Below, one piece after another: positions 46,396 through 57,222 of a DNA stretch of 64,000 nt. The position numbers were made by a program, and so were the translations under genes. How positions within the stretch are numbered: position 1 is the stretch's first letter; the number at the start of each line of letters is the position of its first letter. Source of the DNA: Distichodus sexfasciatus (lineage: Eukaryota; Chordata; Actinopteri; Characiformes; Distichodontidae); contig JAVGVS010000111.1 of NCBI GenBank assembly GCA_032718565.1, positions 688,631 to 752,630 on the forward strand, written 5' to 3'. Below the pieces are notes generated by a model, which was not told the origin of the DNA, did not search any database, and saw nothing but the letters and a program-made list of their open reading frames with translations.

Positions 46396-47632
46396 CCTAA
46401 AACTTTTGCACAGTACTGTATATAATCTATAATCTCATATATATATATATTTTTTTTCAAAAGTAAATGTAACTCTAAATATTATTTTACTATTCTTTGT
46501 CCTAACAAACTAATAAAATCACAAATGAGTGTAGAACATGTTATGTAAATGAAATAGTGTTGCTAGAGTTAGGACATGGACCAATGCTTTTTTTGACCAT
46601 GACCATAAATTGATGGTAAGATGATTTATTGATTTGTGAGGACATTATAATGGGAATTATGTTTGAAAATGTGCTTACTTGTGGAAAAGTAAATTTAAGA
46701 AAAAAAAAGTTCTGCAACAAATGTCAGTTTTAAATAGTTTGGCTGGAACATGATGAGCCATCTCTCCTTCACAAATACTGACCTTCGTTTAAATTGTTTT
46801 GAAATAAAACTTGAAAAAGAATGTTATTGTCACGTCTGCGCCTCCTCCCCGACGCTCGGACTTGCCAGAGTATTAAACCTGAGGTTTGACGCGTCTTGTC
46901 TGGTTGTCTTGGTGATGGGTGTTCCCGCCAAACACGTCCGGTTGGTCTGCGTCATTGGTGACGGGTTCCCCCTCCCTTCCGTGTGTCACTTCCTCATGTG
47001 TCTTGTGTGTAATAATGTTGCGTTATTTAACCAGCTCGATCCGGTAATGTTTTGTGTGTTCTCGGCCTTGGTGTGTGTGTTTCTCGTCCGCTCTCCGCCA
47101 GCCTCTCGCATCTCTTCAGCTCGACTCGCCGGACTCGGACGTATCACCTCCGGCTGATAGCCGCTGACTTCTCTGCCTGCCGGTTAGCCACCTAGCCTCG
47201 CGGCTAAGCTAACCAAGAGCTCGGACTTCACTCTCTCTCTCTCTCACTGGGACTTTTGCTGGCTGCGGATATTGTGTGTTTTCTGCACTAAATAAATACA
47301 CTGCATCTGAATTCGTCCCCGCATCTGCGTTCTCATTCTACACACACACACACCGGAGTCGTGACAGTTATGCTGCAGTATTGTAGTGTGCTATTGTAAC
47401 GTCTCCCCCGGTTTTTGTTACAGTGGCCGCTAGAGGTTTTGGTTTTTCATAGTTTTTTTTTTATTCGTGATTATGTGCCTGATTTTCTCCACCTGGTTTC
47501 AGTTTAGAGTCTGTGTTGTCATTAGCTAATTATTACGTTCCTTGTTTAGTCCTGGTTATTTATAGTCCTGTCTGTGTTCAGTTCGGAGTTGGTCCACCTT
47601 TACTTTACCCTGGGTGTTGGTGTGTGTTTCTG

Positions 47633-47670
<38 letters not shown>

Positions 47671-50600
47671 AAATAAAATGTTAAAAATATATATATATTA
47701 TTAAATTACCTCGAAGACAACCATCCGACCCTTGAAAAGGGACATAAAATGACGTGGTTCTTTGCCCATTGTAACTCTCACTTGAACCGGTTGGCCACCA
47801 TATTGTTGGTCTAGATTCACTGCCTGAAAAGCACAAGCTGCCAGCTCATCCTGGGAAGCATGACGACCCTAAGGAAAAACATCCATTGTTTAAAAAATAA
47901 TTCTTGACAAAAAAAGAAAGGAAAAAGTTCAACCTGATGAATACCACATGCTTCAGGATAATCATCTTAAAAATAAGCTAGGATTGTTTACTAAAGATGA
48001 CTCAGGAATCAAAATAACACATTTACATTTAAGGCATCTGTCAGATGCTCTTATGCAGATCAATTTACATTTCCTAAATATAGTCTCTCAGGAGCAACTT
48101 AAAGTTAAGGTTTGGCAAAACAATGGTTTTATGTTCTCATGGGAGAACACCCTAATTTCCAGTCACTCATATTGCTTGCCCTGAGCATGATATTCTCTTT
48201 TAAATTAATTTACTTTACCTGCCACATGTAAATAATGTAGTTCTTCTTGCCATGTACCAAATAGGTGTATAGAACAAGGTAGCAGTCACCCCCAAAAAAG
48301 TATCCATGCATTTTTGGTTCTATTTCAGCCAACTCCAGATTTTCTATCCGCCACACCTACAATTTATATGGGATAAATTAAACATTTAAACATACAGATG
48401 TATGAGCGAATGCTTTAGCATTTCTATCATCTTCCAAGATAAACTATACCTGCACTTCCCCAGTCCCATCATCCACCATACGCTCTTGAGCTGCAACTTC
48501 AGGCATCACATGCATTCTTGTAGCATCAAATTTCTCTTGTGAGACTTTAGCTGTTTATCATAAACATGAGATTTAACCATTATACTAAATTCACAACTTT
48601 GTACATACAATGTCTATAAATGCAGTGGTTTAGAACTTTTTAATTGTTTTATGTATTTTCATGGCTACTAAAGCATTAGCAGATGAGTTTACTGTTTAGC
48701 CCAGTGAGATTACTATTTATCTCCTGTGCAACAGGTAGACTTGTAATGCTTCTGTCATCTGTCATCGGGCCTGTCCCCGACCATAATATTTCAATTTTGC
48801 AGCTGTAGAATTGTAAATATATTAGTGGTGGGCATGAGTGGATTCTTTTGGTCATTGGTAAGTTGTGAAGCAGTCACAGGGGCAGTTAGTGGTGCCAGTT
48901 TGAATCCCAGTTACCACTGAGGTAATCATGAGCAAGGTACCATCCCCAAGCTCTGCTCCCCAGGCACTGCCCATGTCCCTATTATATCTCTTTTTTCGCA
49001 ATCTAGAATCTGAGACAAGGCTCAGTTCAAAAAACACTATAAAATGATCCAATCCAATACGTCTTTAGCTGATGATACAGTTATATTAACCCATTTTATG
49101 TATCAAGGTGCAGGGTGTGCTCACATAAATGTGTTGGTACATGTTTCAGATTAAAACATGTTGAAATATGTTTGCATAATCATTGCAGAATCTGTGTTGT
49201 CACCCACACACAAGTAAAAATCACAAGTATAACTAATATAAAATCTAATTAAAAGAACTTAACAAAACAATCAAAACTTACTAAAAACTAGAAATAAGTT
49301 TTAAAAAAATCAGCTGTAAAACTTATGTTTAAGTTGGCAGTAAAGAGTAATAACATACAGAGTAGGTTTCACATTCAGAGTTATTGCAGAGTATCAAAAT
49401 TAAGTAATCAAGTCCATCTTTCTACTGTGTTTGTTCTCCATATTACCTATACTTGTTTGATAGCATAAAAATATCTATAGTTTGGAAATGTTGCTAGTTG
49501 AGATCAGCTGTCCCAGTCAAACATAAATCAAGATTTTAATCTGAGATTAGTTTATTTTAAAAAGCCATTTTGTTATTAAGAAATCTGATATTAAAAACTG
49601 CTATTCTAATATTCAAGGGACGTTCCATGAATATATTATTAACAAGAAAAACATGCAGGCTCTGTGAACATCTAGAACCCCTAGTGGTAGTCTAGTGGTA
49701 AGGATGTCCGCCTCTGGACCAAGAGGTTGTGGGTTTGAATCCTACCTCTAGCTCTATCGTCACTGGTGCCTAAGCAAGACCCTTAACCCAAAGTTACTCT
49801 TATGGAATTGCTCTGGATAAGAGGGTCTGCTAAATGCAGTAAAAAAAAAGATTTTCTTAGGAATTCTGTTTGACAGAATTCACTCAGTGCATTAATTGTT
49901 GTACTGCAGTGACTTTAGCTCTGTGCAATACTTTGTACTACCAGTTTAGAGCCATGGGGTAGACAGTTTTCTGAAATAAATTCAGAGTTTTTATCGCATT
50001 ATTGATGTATTATTTCAGTAATAATTACATTACTTCACCTCCTTATGTAAAATTTGTTCTGTCTAAATAAGGCATTTCACTAAACTCCAGTCAGCATTCA
50101 CAATAGGATCTATTGTAATCTAGGTTGTATTTAAAACGTATAAATTTTTTTAATGTTCAGACACATACCTACTCTCCCCACTGTGTGTGTGCATCCCAGG
50201 CCTACTGTCTGATCTCTGACAGTCCAGATCTGGAAAAGCTGTTTAAACATTGCAGATTCTGATCCATCATTTACAACCTCAACATTAGTGCTGTAAGGAT
50301 AGCCTTTCAACTTGATAAATTCCTAAAAAAAAAAGATAAATATACATATATTCAAATTAAAATTGTACAAATTACTAATTACATTACAATTACATACATT
50401 TACACATATACATGTAGACAACTGGATCCTCAGTGTAAATGAGGAATCCTCTTCATGTAATGTGTAATATTTATCAAATATACAGCTTGTCCAATCGGTG
50501 TTATAGTGTAAGCTGTGAAATTAAAAATGACTTGTTGCTCATTACATAGAAGCCTGGACATTTTCAATTTCGGTTCAGATACTGGTTAAAAATAACAGAC

Positions 50601-51437
50601 ACAAGCATTAAATAAAATAAGTATGTCTCTATAGCTGATCTTCTTAATAGGTAAGTAGCTTTAAGAAGCGTTTTACACTAGACATAAACCAATACAATCC
50701 TGTTAAGCTACTGCCCCCTACCACTGTTTAAATATTCATAGAGATTTATTTTAAAAACTGCTATGCTGCTATGCTGTATAAATGTTTAATGAAAGAACTA
50801 TTCAGATAACCTTACCTCTGTAAAACAGTTACATTAACGTGCAGAATTATTTATTTGTTGAATCACGATGGTCACATACTAATTATGAGCTAACATATAT
50901 AACTCTCTAACTCTAATTTGTAATGTTATTGTATTGTTGAAATTATTGAAAGGTAGTAGACCAGAGCTTTGGACATTGCTGCCTGCTTCTCTGCTTTGTT
51001 GGCCTTTTTCCCCTTCCACACATACAGCTTTAGCCCTCCGTGGTCCAAAATGTAACAGTCCTGAAAAAAGTAATATGAACAACTGAAAGAGCGAAAAACA
51101 AATTAAAATTTAACTACTACTAAATACTAAATAATTTAACTACTACTAAAATACTATTTTAAAATGTTATATATTTACTTTTGACATACACAACCTTCCT
51201 TTTTCTAACAAATTAAGGACTTTTTATTGTAAAACAACAAATGTTGTTTACTATTCATTGTTTACTTTATATTACTATAGTAAATTATTTCTTACATTTG
51301 GCCTAAAGTTAGTTAGCTTGAATTAATACGCTAATGATCATTAATAAAATGGACATACATCATTTCTTAATAAATCTTTCACCAGTGGCCTTGTTGCAAT
51401 CTCCTCAGTCTTCATTGTTCCATCAGCTTCAGAAACA
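41197..51437 (-). CDS. avil: Advillin/villin-family actin-binding protein, 3' 13 exons
   Basis: Encodes a calcium-regulated actin-severing, capping and bundling protein: six gelsolin repeats plus a villin headpiece in complete relatives. Thirteen exons join in phase (51437-51359, 51060-50962, 50322-50169, 48550-48450, 48356-48219, 47868-47710, 43520-43341, 43069-42918, 42812-42668, 42505-42317, 42188-42120, 41999-41901, 41310-41197) to give 558 codons, from the start of repeat 3 (VSEADGTMKTEEIATRPLV) to the terminal GLF. Typical family segments include DCYILDHGGLKLYVWKGKK, AAQERMVDDG, DCYLVLYTY, GRHASQDELAA, LNSNDVFLLRTQ and QGFEPPTFRGWF. NDGSESAMFKQLFQ and SSNTKAVEV resemble advillin more than villin 1. 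Human advillin has 819 residues, so about 260 N-terminal residues are missing here and should lie beyond the right edge. The headpiece shows KKKH where KKEK is usual. Confidence 0.93.
41901..41999 (-). CDS. avil: avil exon: linker and headpiece N-terminal part
   Basis: Acceptor TAAACAG, donor GTGGGT. Encodes LTEEKTYLPYPPEELVNK then AAEDLPEGVDPSQRE. 33 codons. Confidence 0.93.
42120..42188 (-). CDS. avil: avil exon: end of gelsolin repeat 6
   Basis: Acceptor TTTAACAG, donor GTATGA. Encodes SGKTYEQLKEELGKITTVAK plus VTS. The donor was chosen to keep phase 0; GTTACA nine bases earlier would also keep the frame. Confidence 0.85.
42317..42505 (-). CDS. avil: avil exon: gelsolin repeat 6
   Basis: Acceptor GTTTTTAG, donor GTGAGT. 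Encodes IFLWIGNQANETER, EYLRTHPGARDCDTPIVLV and QGFEPPTFRGWFTFWDP. Confidence 0.96.
42668..42812 (-). CDS. avil: avil exon: repeat 5-6 junction
   Basis: Acceptor CTTTAAAG, donor GTAGAT. Encodes RLFECSNKTGQFIVTEVPQF then TQDDLNEDDVMLLDTWDQ; the first base completes Arg from the previous exon. Confidence 0.96.
42918..43069 (-). CDS. avil: avil exon: gelsolin repeat 5
   Basis: Acceptor TTGACACAG, donor GTAGCT. Encodes GSNGDERAMAKEVSAFLGQG, then AEGQEPIEFWDILGGKTPY and SNDK. Confidence 0.95.
43341..43520 (-). CDS. avil: avil exon: repeat 4-5 linker and repeat 5 start
   Basis: Acceptor CATTCTTAG, donor GTAAGT. Encodes GGTSRKGVSDSDPPVRLFQ, then SSNTKAVEVPALAACLNSN, DVFLLRTQGGIYLWYGK. 60 codons. 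Confidence 0.96.
43690..43930 (-). mobile_element. tRNA-derived SINE (minus)
   Basis: The minus strand starts with a tRNA-like head (GGTAGGGTGTTCGCCCGGTG as A-box region, GGTTCGAATCC as B box) and continues with a body shared with 51722-51935 and part of 48872-49050. In an avil intron. Confidence 0.85.
44170..44790 (-). mobile_element. LINE ORF1 fragment with SGNH-hydrolase-like domain
   Basis: Minus-strand translation gives ALVIGDSILQHVKIARPLAG, then CLPGRRVLDIRASLKVL and TVVHIGTNDV. This is the Gly-Asp-Ser nucleophile block and Gly-x-Asn block of the SGNH/GDSL-type esterase domain found in ORF1 of CR1/L2-type LINEs. Upstream is a coiled-coil-like MVEALTEKIIELETRLQML after a C-x2-C-like motif. 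Related sequence recurs at 56790-56905. The catalytic Asp-x-x-His end is not present, so it is a fragment. Confidence 0.8.
44840..45890. other. avil intron, unassigned
   Basis: AT-rich; a segment around 45230-45360 has repeated CGCTAGA motifs suggestive of an old transposon, but ends were not paired. No exon seen. Confidence 0.4.
45893..46420. mobile_element. Foldback Tc1/mariner-like element
   Basis: The first and last 25 bases are exact reverse complements (core GTACTGTGCAAAAGTTTTAG), starting and ending at TA. Further in, GCATCAATTCTTCTAGGTAC at 46067 is matched inverted by GTACCTATAAGAATTGATGC at 46249, with neighbouring GCCTTCAAA. A 47-base T run (46349-46395) lies in the right arm. No transposase. 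Confidence 0.88.
46828..47366 (+). mobile_element. Solo LTR of a Gypsy-like retrotransposon
   Basis: Starts TGTCACG and ends CGTGACA, 539 bp, flanked by exact GTTAT on both sides (46823-46827 and 47367-47371), the 5-bp duplication of LTR elements. Inside are a TATA-like GTTATTTAACC (about 47022) and a poly(A) signal AATAAATAC (about 47292). No internal coding remains, so it arose by LTR-LTR recombination. In an avil intron. Confidence 0.92.
47395..47680. other. Possible truncated second LTR plus GT microsatellite
   Basis: TTGTAACGTCTCCCCCGG and the following CTGTGTTC/TTAGTCCTGG-rich sequence resemble fish Gypsy LTRs but lack a matching right end. A (GT)n tract lies at 47636-47666. Confidence 0.4.
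47710..47868 (-). CDS. avil: avil exon: gelsolin repeat 4
   Basis: Acceptor TTTCCTTAG, donor GTAATT. Encodes GRHASQDELAACAFQAVNL, then QPVQVRVTMGKEPRHFMSLF and KGRMVVFE. 53 codons. Confidence 0.96.
48219..48356 (-). CDS. avil: avil exon: gelsolin repeat 4 start
   Basis: Acceptor AATTGTAG, donor GTAAAG. Encodes VWRIENLELAEIEPKMHGYF, FGGDCYLVLYTYLV and HGKKNYIIYMWQ. Confidence 0.96.
48450..48550 (-). CDS. avil: avil exon: repeat 3-4 linker
   Basis: Acceptor GATAAACAG, donor GTATAG. Encodes AKVSQEKFDATRMHVMPEV, then AAQERMVDDGTGEVQ; first two bases complete an Ala codon begun in the previous exon. Confidence 0.94.
48872..49050 (+). mobile_element. Partial tRNA-derived SINE
   Basis: Shares GGGGCAGTTAGTGG, AGTTACCACTGAGGTA and GAGCAAGGTACCATCCCCAA with 51722-51935; the head is internally deleted. 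Confidence 0.8.
49683..49842 (+). mobile_element. tRNA-derived SINE, second family
   Basis: A-box-like TAGTCTAGTGGTAAGG and B box GGTTTGAATCC, with body ending GAGGGTCTGCTAAATGC, a fish SINE tail. Not a tRNA gene: the cloverleaf pairing is incomplete and a SINE body follows. Confidence 0.8.
50169..50322 (-). CDS. avil: avil exon: gelsolin repeat 3
   Basis: Acceptor TTTTTTTTTAG, donor GTATGT. Encodes EFIKLKGYPYSTNVEVVNDG, then SESAMFKQLFQIWTVRDQT and GLGCTHTVGRV. 154 nt. Confidence 0.96.
50962..51060 (-). CDS. avil: avil exon: gelsolin repeat 3 core
   Basis: Acceptor CTTTTTTCAG. Encodes DCYILDHGGLKLYVWKGKK then ANKAEKQAAMSKAL. The donor that keeps phase 0 with the next exon is GTCTAC, a weak non-consensus site after the GT. 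Confidence 0.93.
51359..51437 (-). CDS. avil: avil exon: start of gelsolin repeat 3 (5'-most in window)
   Basis: Acceptor ATATTTACAG, donor GTATGT. Encodes VSEADGTMKTEEIATRPLV then KDLLRND; the first base completes a codon from an upstream exon that I could not find in the window. Confidence 0.94.
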
Positions 51438-51721
51438 CTGTAAATATGTCAGTACTGTAAGCATACCTAAATTAAACATTTTTCCAACAGTTTGAAAAAA
51501 AAACACTGCTAAAGTTGATGCTAAAATTGACATACACCTAGGCAAAAAGCAAACATTCAAATCTATTCTTTTTCTATTTATTTCTTAAATGATCAAACGT
51601 GTTGGTCTGCTAGCATATCAGGCACACTGAGTACAATATCTTGAGATATAATTTCTAATTTTATACAATATACAGCCTGGGCAGAATTAAAGGCATTATT
51701 AACTTTTGTTGCATTTTTAGG

Positions 51722-51935
51722 GTGGGGCAGTTAGTGGCGTAACGGTAGGGTGTTAGCCCCGTGATCAGAAGGTTGCAGGTTCGAATCCAGGACCGGTAAA
51801 GTTACCACTGAGGTACTCGTGAGCAAGGTACCATCCCCAATCACTGCTCCCCGGGCACTTGTTAGCTGCCCACTGCTCCTTCACAGATGGGTCAAATGCA
51901 GAGGTCACATTTCGGTGTGTTCACAATGACAAATA
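51722..51935 (+). mobile_element. tRNA-derived SINE
   Basis: Head with A-box-like TAGTGGCGTAACGG and B box GGTTCGAATCC, then the body shared with 43690-43930 (opposite strand). This is the most complete copy in the window. Confidence 0.87.
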
Positions 51936-53260
51936 ATCACTCACTTTCACTGATGACAGCCTACAAACAATTTGTGGTGGCAACCAGCCAATCTGTGGTG
52001 GCGACACTCACTCAAATTCAAAGTCACAAACTCAATTTCAAATACAAACTCAAATTTCACAAAATGAATATTATCTATCCTGTCATGACACACCTCTGGC
52101 ACCCAGACACAAACCACTCCAGTACATTTCAGTACCACAAAGAGTCACTGCCTATTCTTGTAGACTACCACATATTGTATTGCTACTCAGGGAAATATGT
52201 ACAAATATTGCAACCGCAGTCAAGTGGAGAAAACTATGCCATAGAGCTATAGAGACATGTGGAGACACCTATTAGAAAATAAACAGTACCTCTAAGAGAG
52301 TAGGGTTTTGTTTTGTAGATACAACACATAAATCAGTCCAAATAACAATGTGTTCAATTTATTTACTGGTACAGAGAACAATCCGCTCATGACAGCAGCA
52401 AGACTATAAGTAACCACAGAAAGTCCACAAAATATGTCACGGTTCCCCAACCAATCAAAATCAACCATCCAACAAATGTGTACAACATCATTCGTATTAC
52501 CCATACCGTTGTCAGATATTTCAAGTATAATGTGGCAAGGATTTGCACAGTGGCGGATTTAGCAATTTTAAGGCCCAAGGTGAATATAGGACTATGAGAG
52601 ACTGCCAACGGTCACCCTGAGTGGAGATGTGATGTCACTGGACTTGTAAGGATGGAGTAGGGAAAAACAATCAAAATTTCCCAAAAAATGGGTGCAACTT
52701 TGTTGATAACTCAAATCTCCAAAAATATAATGCAGTGTCCAACTTAAAAAAACCCCAACACTTTCAGCGTTAACTATTTTTCAGGCCGTGGGTAGAGAGA
52801 CAACGCAGAGACAACATACATTCTTGAACATGGAAGACGGACTTCTACTTTATTTCTTGTGCCAACACAGAAGAAGTAGTACCGGCTCTTAACATCCAGA
52901 ACTCTATCAGTCCACTCCAAAGCGTTATATAGTTCCCTTATTTTATTTTTTTTACATTACATTAAGAATCAATAAAAAATAAACATGAAATTATAAAGTA
53001 ATGAAATTATAAACTAATGAATCTTAATGAAAATAAATCTCTTACAATATGGTATAGTGTAGCATGGCATAGCAAATAAAATTGAGAACATAACCTTACA
53101 GCAAGCCTGTACAGCTACCGTCACACACCCTCAATGCCAAATGAGGTAATTAAAGGCTAATAAGGTCATTAATTTGTATTAAAGCCACGGCATGAAAAGC
53201 TTTAAAACAAGTAAGAAAAATTTGTAAAAGTAAAATTATTAGATACTCTCAAAAGGCTAC
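51936..53260. other. Non-coding DNA upstream of the known avil exons
   Basis: No gelsolin-domain exon recognised. Around 52550 a CAGTGGCGGATTTAGC motif looks like a hAT-type end without a found partner. This is presumably a long avil intron. Confidence 0.45.
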
Positions 53261-53268
53261 CTCAGAAG

Positions 53269-54227
53269 CAGCGTTGGGAGTAATGCATTACAAAAGTAAC
53301 GAGTTACAGTAACAGATTACTTTTTGCTGTAACATAGTAATGTAAGCCACTACTTATAAATTTTCACTAATATTTTACTCGGTACATGTTCAGTAACGCG
53401 TGCGTTACAAAGCCCTTTGAACCAAAAGTTAGTTGAGCCCCTTGCACAGTGCATCACAAGGCTTGCTTCTCCGGTGAGATGGCAGAAGACAGTACTTTTG
53501 CAAAGTGGAAAGTTTGCGCATTACTTTGAGTTCGTCAGGGATAAAGACAAAAAAGAATGTTTTAGTCAAGAGCAATCTTTGATCAAACCCTGAAGAACTA
53601 TCGGCGTCGAGAAATAGCACTAGCAATTTTGAAAAAAACACCTCGAGCATTATGCATGACTTATGTTGAGAATCTCTTGAATTCAAAGAGAATAAAGGAA
53701 TGGCAATCGTAAGAAAAATGCATCTTTTTTTGTCATTATAGTAAGCATTAATGTGGGATATAGTTTTGTTTTGTTTAATGATCAACAAGCCTAGACTTAA
53801 TATTTATTCCACCTCTATTATGATGTTATTCAAATTCTAGTCATCAAAAACAAACAAACAAACAAAACAAAACAAATTCTAGTCATTTTTTCATTTTGGC
53901 TGTTAATGTTTCTTGAATTGTCTCTTAAGCCCTTACTTTGCCAGTTATATTAATCATATTGTTTGTAGCCTGGTTAGCACATAATCATTATGCTACAAAA
54001 CATCAGCTTTTACTGGGCATGTAATGATCTGTAATATTTTTTCTCATATTAGAATGTCAAGTTATATTTTCACAGTTATTTTGGTGAAAGTAACTGAAAA
54101 GTTACAGAAGTCATGTAACGATTACAATTCTGAGACAGTAATATTGTAAGGTAGCGGATTACCTTTGAATAGCAGTAACAAGTAATGTATAGTGTATTAC
54201 ACTTTGCAAGTAACTTGCACAACACTG
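53269..54227. mobile_element. hAT non-autonomous element with exact 8-bp duplication
   Basis: Left end CAGCGTTGGGAGTAATGC, right end CAACACTG, flanked by exact CTCAGAAG on both sides. Subterminal AACGAGTTACAGTAAC type repeats as in the 3293 and 15545 copies. No transposase. Confidence 0.9.
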
Positions 54228-54235
54228 CTCAGAAG

Positions 54236-55070
54236 TGTCAAGAACTCTAAAACCTGACTGGAGTTTGTTCAGGAGTGGTTTTCCCAAAAGCTTTGTACTT
54301 CGGTAACTTGAACGGCCGTTTCCCAAAACTGTTCGCAATTAAAGTAGAATGCAAACTTGTTTGTACATTTACGACTACCCAGACTCAGTACTCATGAAGT
54401 ACTTCTTTATTTGGATCTTATTTGCAGTTCGCTCCACGGATGCCCCTGAAATCTCAGTTCACAGACATGTGAAGCAAGTTTAATCTTACTTAACTTATTC
54501 CCTTTCCTGTTACTCTGATATAGTCCAGCACAAATTAAACATGACTGGAATTAAGCAAGTATTAATTATAATTAGTCTAATCACATAATGCCTCAACCGA
54601 ACAACACATGCACTCATCTTTTTTGGCAATCTCTTTCCACCTTTTTTTTTTTTTTAAGTTGATAAGACTCTCACAAGCTTTGGAAAGCAGCAGGTTGACT
54701 TTATTCACTTCAACCTCTTCAATCAAGATTTCAAGTTCTCCTCTAGGGATATGTTGCTTTATTTTTCTTTTATCCTTATTATTTATTATTATTTGCCATT
54801 TTCAGGAATAGACAGAGCAGATACCTCATGTTAAGCTTATTTACATACATATACATGGAGGTCTATTCATTCATTCATTCATTCAGTCATTATCTGACCC
54901 ACTGAATCCCCATGTGGGTCTAGTTTAATGATTAATTTAACATGTTCTTAATTACAAAGTTTTCTTAATTATTTGAGAATGTGCTAGTTTACATCCCGCT
55001 GTTTCATCATGTATAATTGACTCACATATTTTAGTTAGTGATAAAATCCCTTTATCACTTTAATCACTTT
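54236..55070. other. Non-coding DNA, nothing firm
   Basis: Has a CATT tandem tract near 54867 and short T runs. No exon or paired repeat ends seen. Confidence 0.45.
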
Positions 55071-55074
55071 TGAA

Positions 55075-56905
55075 TACAGACATTGTCACAAAGCGCTTTA
55101 CATATAACCAGCCCAAACTCTTAACAAGCAATCCTAAGGTGACAATGGCAAGGAAAAAATCATTCTGCAGGAATCAGAAAGAAATATTTTGAGGAACCAA
55201 GAATCAGAAGGGGACCATATCCTACATGGCTGCATCCTATGAAAGTAACACAAACATGAGGGCCTCCAGAGGTTTTGGGGCACTGATTATGTGAGAATGA
55301 AAGAATGACAGCACCAACTGCCTCCTTTCACCTTAGTCTCAAATTACTATGAGCCTCTGGATCTCACCTTTGTCAAAGGAACAAAAATGGATCTTAATAG
55401 CCAAAAATAATTACTAAAGAGGCAATTTTTAAGCCTTAACCTATAAACAGATTGTTTCTGAGTTTCAAACGTTAATAGGATGCTCCACAATTCACAATTG
55501 TGGTGCTTTATGAGCAGAAGTTCTGCCATCAAAGCAACATTCTATATTCTTTGTATTAATAAAAGTCTGGGTTGTGCAATCGAAGCATGCAGCTCAGATT
55601 GTAAATTATAAGCACTGAAGGGATTAATGGTCTTAAAATAAACAGTGTTAGTAACGGTGTTATTTTTTCAGAAAATGGTAATGTAACTAATTACTGTTTC
55701 CATCGTTACAACACCATGACCATTAATGAAAATAAAATGCGGTGCATTATTGTAATTAAGATCATTGAATAATAGAGATTGAAATCTTGGCCTCAGTTTT
55801 TTTATTTGGTGAAGGGGGAGGGGAGGGGGCATGACAGCTAAATAAGTGATGATGATTGGCTAAGAAATAATAAAATTTCATGGTAAGCCAACCAGAGGCA
55901 GAGTTGGGCGGGTGTTCACATACAAACACAAATACACACATAGTCGCACACATAACTAAGAGACACACACAGCAATGGTGAACCCAGAGAATTCAAACGT
56001 AGTTATAATTTTAGAGATAAATAGGAGATTAGAGATTGCTCTTTAGTTTAACAATACACAGGGATCCAATTTAGCTTTTTTCAACAAGCGTTTTTGGGTA
56101 GATGACCATTACTGAGAGTTAACTATTGCATGTAGAGATTTAATTACTACTGGAATCATCTCTTGTTAACTTTGTTGGAAAAGGATCTAATATAGACAGT
56201 AGACTAATTTGAGGATGAGATTAAGGAAATCAATTGTGTCTATTGAACTGGGGTAAATGATTCAAATATTTCCTACATATTGAGAGCAGAAACACAGTTG
56301 ATTCAGAATCAGAGATTGGCGCTAAAGTTGTTAAGTATTTCATATTGTCTGTCTAACTGAGGTCATTATTTTAAAATATTGTTGGCAAAGGTTGAGCAGT
56401 AGTCTAGTAGCTGATCAGTTTGGACGCATTACTAAATAGAAATTTCCCATAGTCTCTTTCAATGCTAACTCAAACACCACTAGTTTGAAATGGGGCCATA
56501 TCATCTAAAGTGGAATGACATGTAGATGCTAAATAATCTGTAGTGCTCCCAAATTCAGTGTACTTTTGTCAAAGTAGGGAAGATTATCAATAAAGGTAGC
56601 AGCTGTAGTTGGCAAGATTGCATGGTCGGTACAGAAGCCAGTCGGTGAAATTGTATTCAAGATCTACATTGTCTCAATTAACACCAGAAGATAAGAATAA
56701 ATCAAACCTATTAGTGATAGGACTATAACATCAATGACGGATTATTTGAATAGGCACAATTAATAAAGGCAATACAGTGGTATTTATGCGACAGTGGGTG
56801 TTTCACTAAGCAGGGCGAATCTGTTCAAGATGTTAATATGTGTATAGTGGTGGTTAAGAGTAGCTTTTCCACAAGCTCAGGCTCTCTGTCTATGCCATTG
56901 AGTTT
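55075..56905 (-). mobile_element. L2-like LINE, second decayed copy
   Basis: The 3' end at 55075 (CAAAGCGCTTTACATATAACC, GGCAAGGAAAAAATC) matches the 27005 copy. 56000-56250 matches its middle (TTTGGGTAGATGACCATTAC, TTACTACTGGAATCATCTC). 56790-56905 matches the ORF1 fragment at 44430-44530 (GTGGGTGTTTCACTAAGC). Large parts are missing; no RT block is readable. A hAT-like piece near 55647-55715 (CAGTGTTAGTAACGG, CGTTACAACAC) interrupts it. Confidence 0.75.
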
Positions 56906-56958
56906 TCAACTGGTTCTGTTCCAGGGACCACCAGTCATACTAATCAGTAGTCCGCTGT

Positions 56959-57222
56959 GTGTCTGTGGGGGGTGGCTCCCGCCGTGGTGCACCCTATCCA
57001 TGTCCTGAAAGTTCCCTGGCCATTCCTCCTATTAACAATCCTGAACCCATGGAAATTGGTGTCACCCATCTCTCCAGTGCACAGGATGAACGCCGCCTAA
57101 GGAAGGGACTTTGCCTGTACTGTGGGGAGGCTGGACATAGGGGGGGCTCTTGCCCCATTCTCAGCCCTTCTCAGTTCCAAAGGGTATTAGCCTCGAGGTT
57201 ACAGTCCAGTTTTTTTCTATGA
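56959..57222 (+). pseudogene. Gypsy Gag C-terminal fragment with CCHC knuckle
   Basis: 88 residues with PEPMEIGVTHLSSAQDERRL followed by the knuckle C-x2-C-x4-H-x4-C. The knuckle binds genomic RNA in active elements. Upstream capsid is absent. Confidence 0.85.

Noticed and set aside
46254..46460. Poly-lysine frame
   Set aside because: It is the complement of a 47-base T run.
49690..49760. Possible tRNA gene
   Set aside because: It has A and B boxes but poor cloverleaf pairing and is followed by a SINE body.
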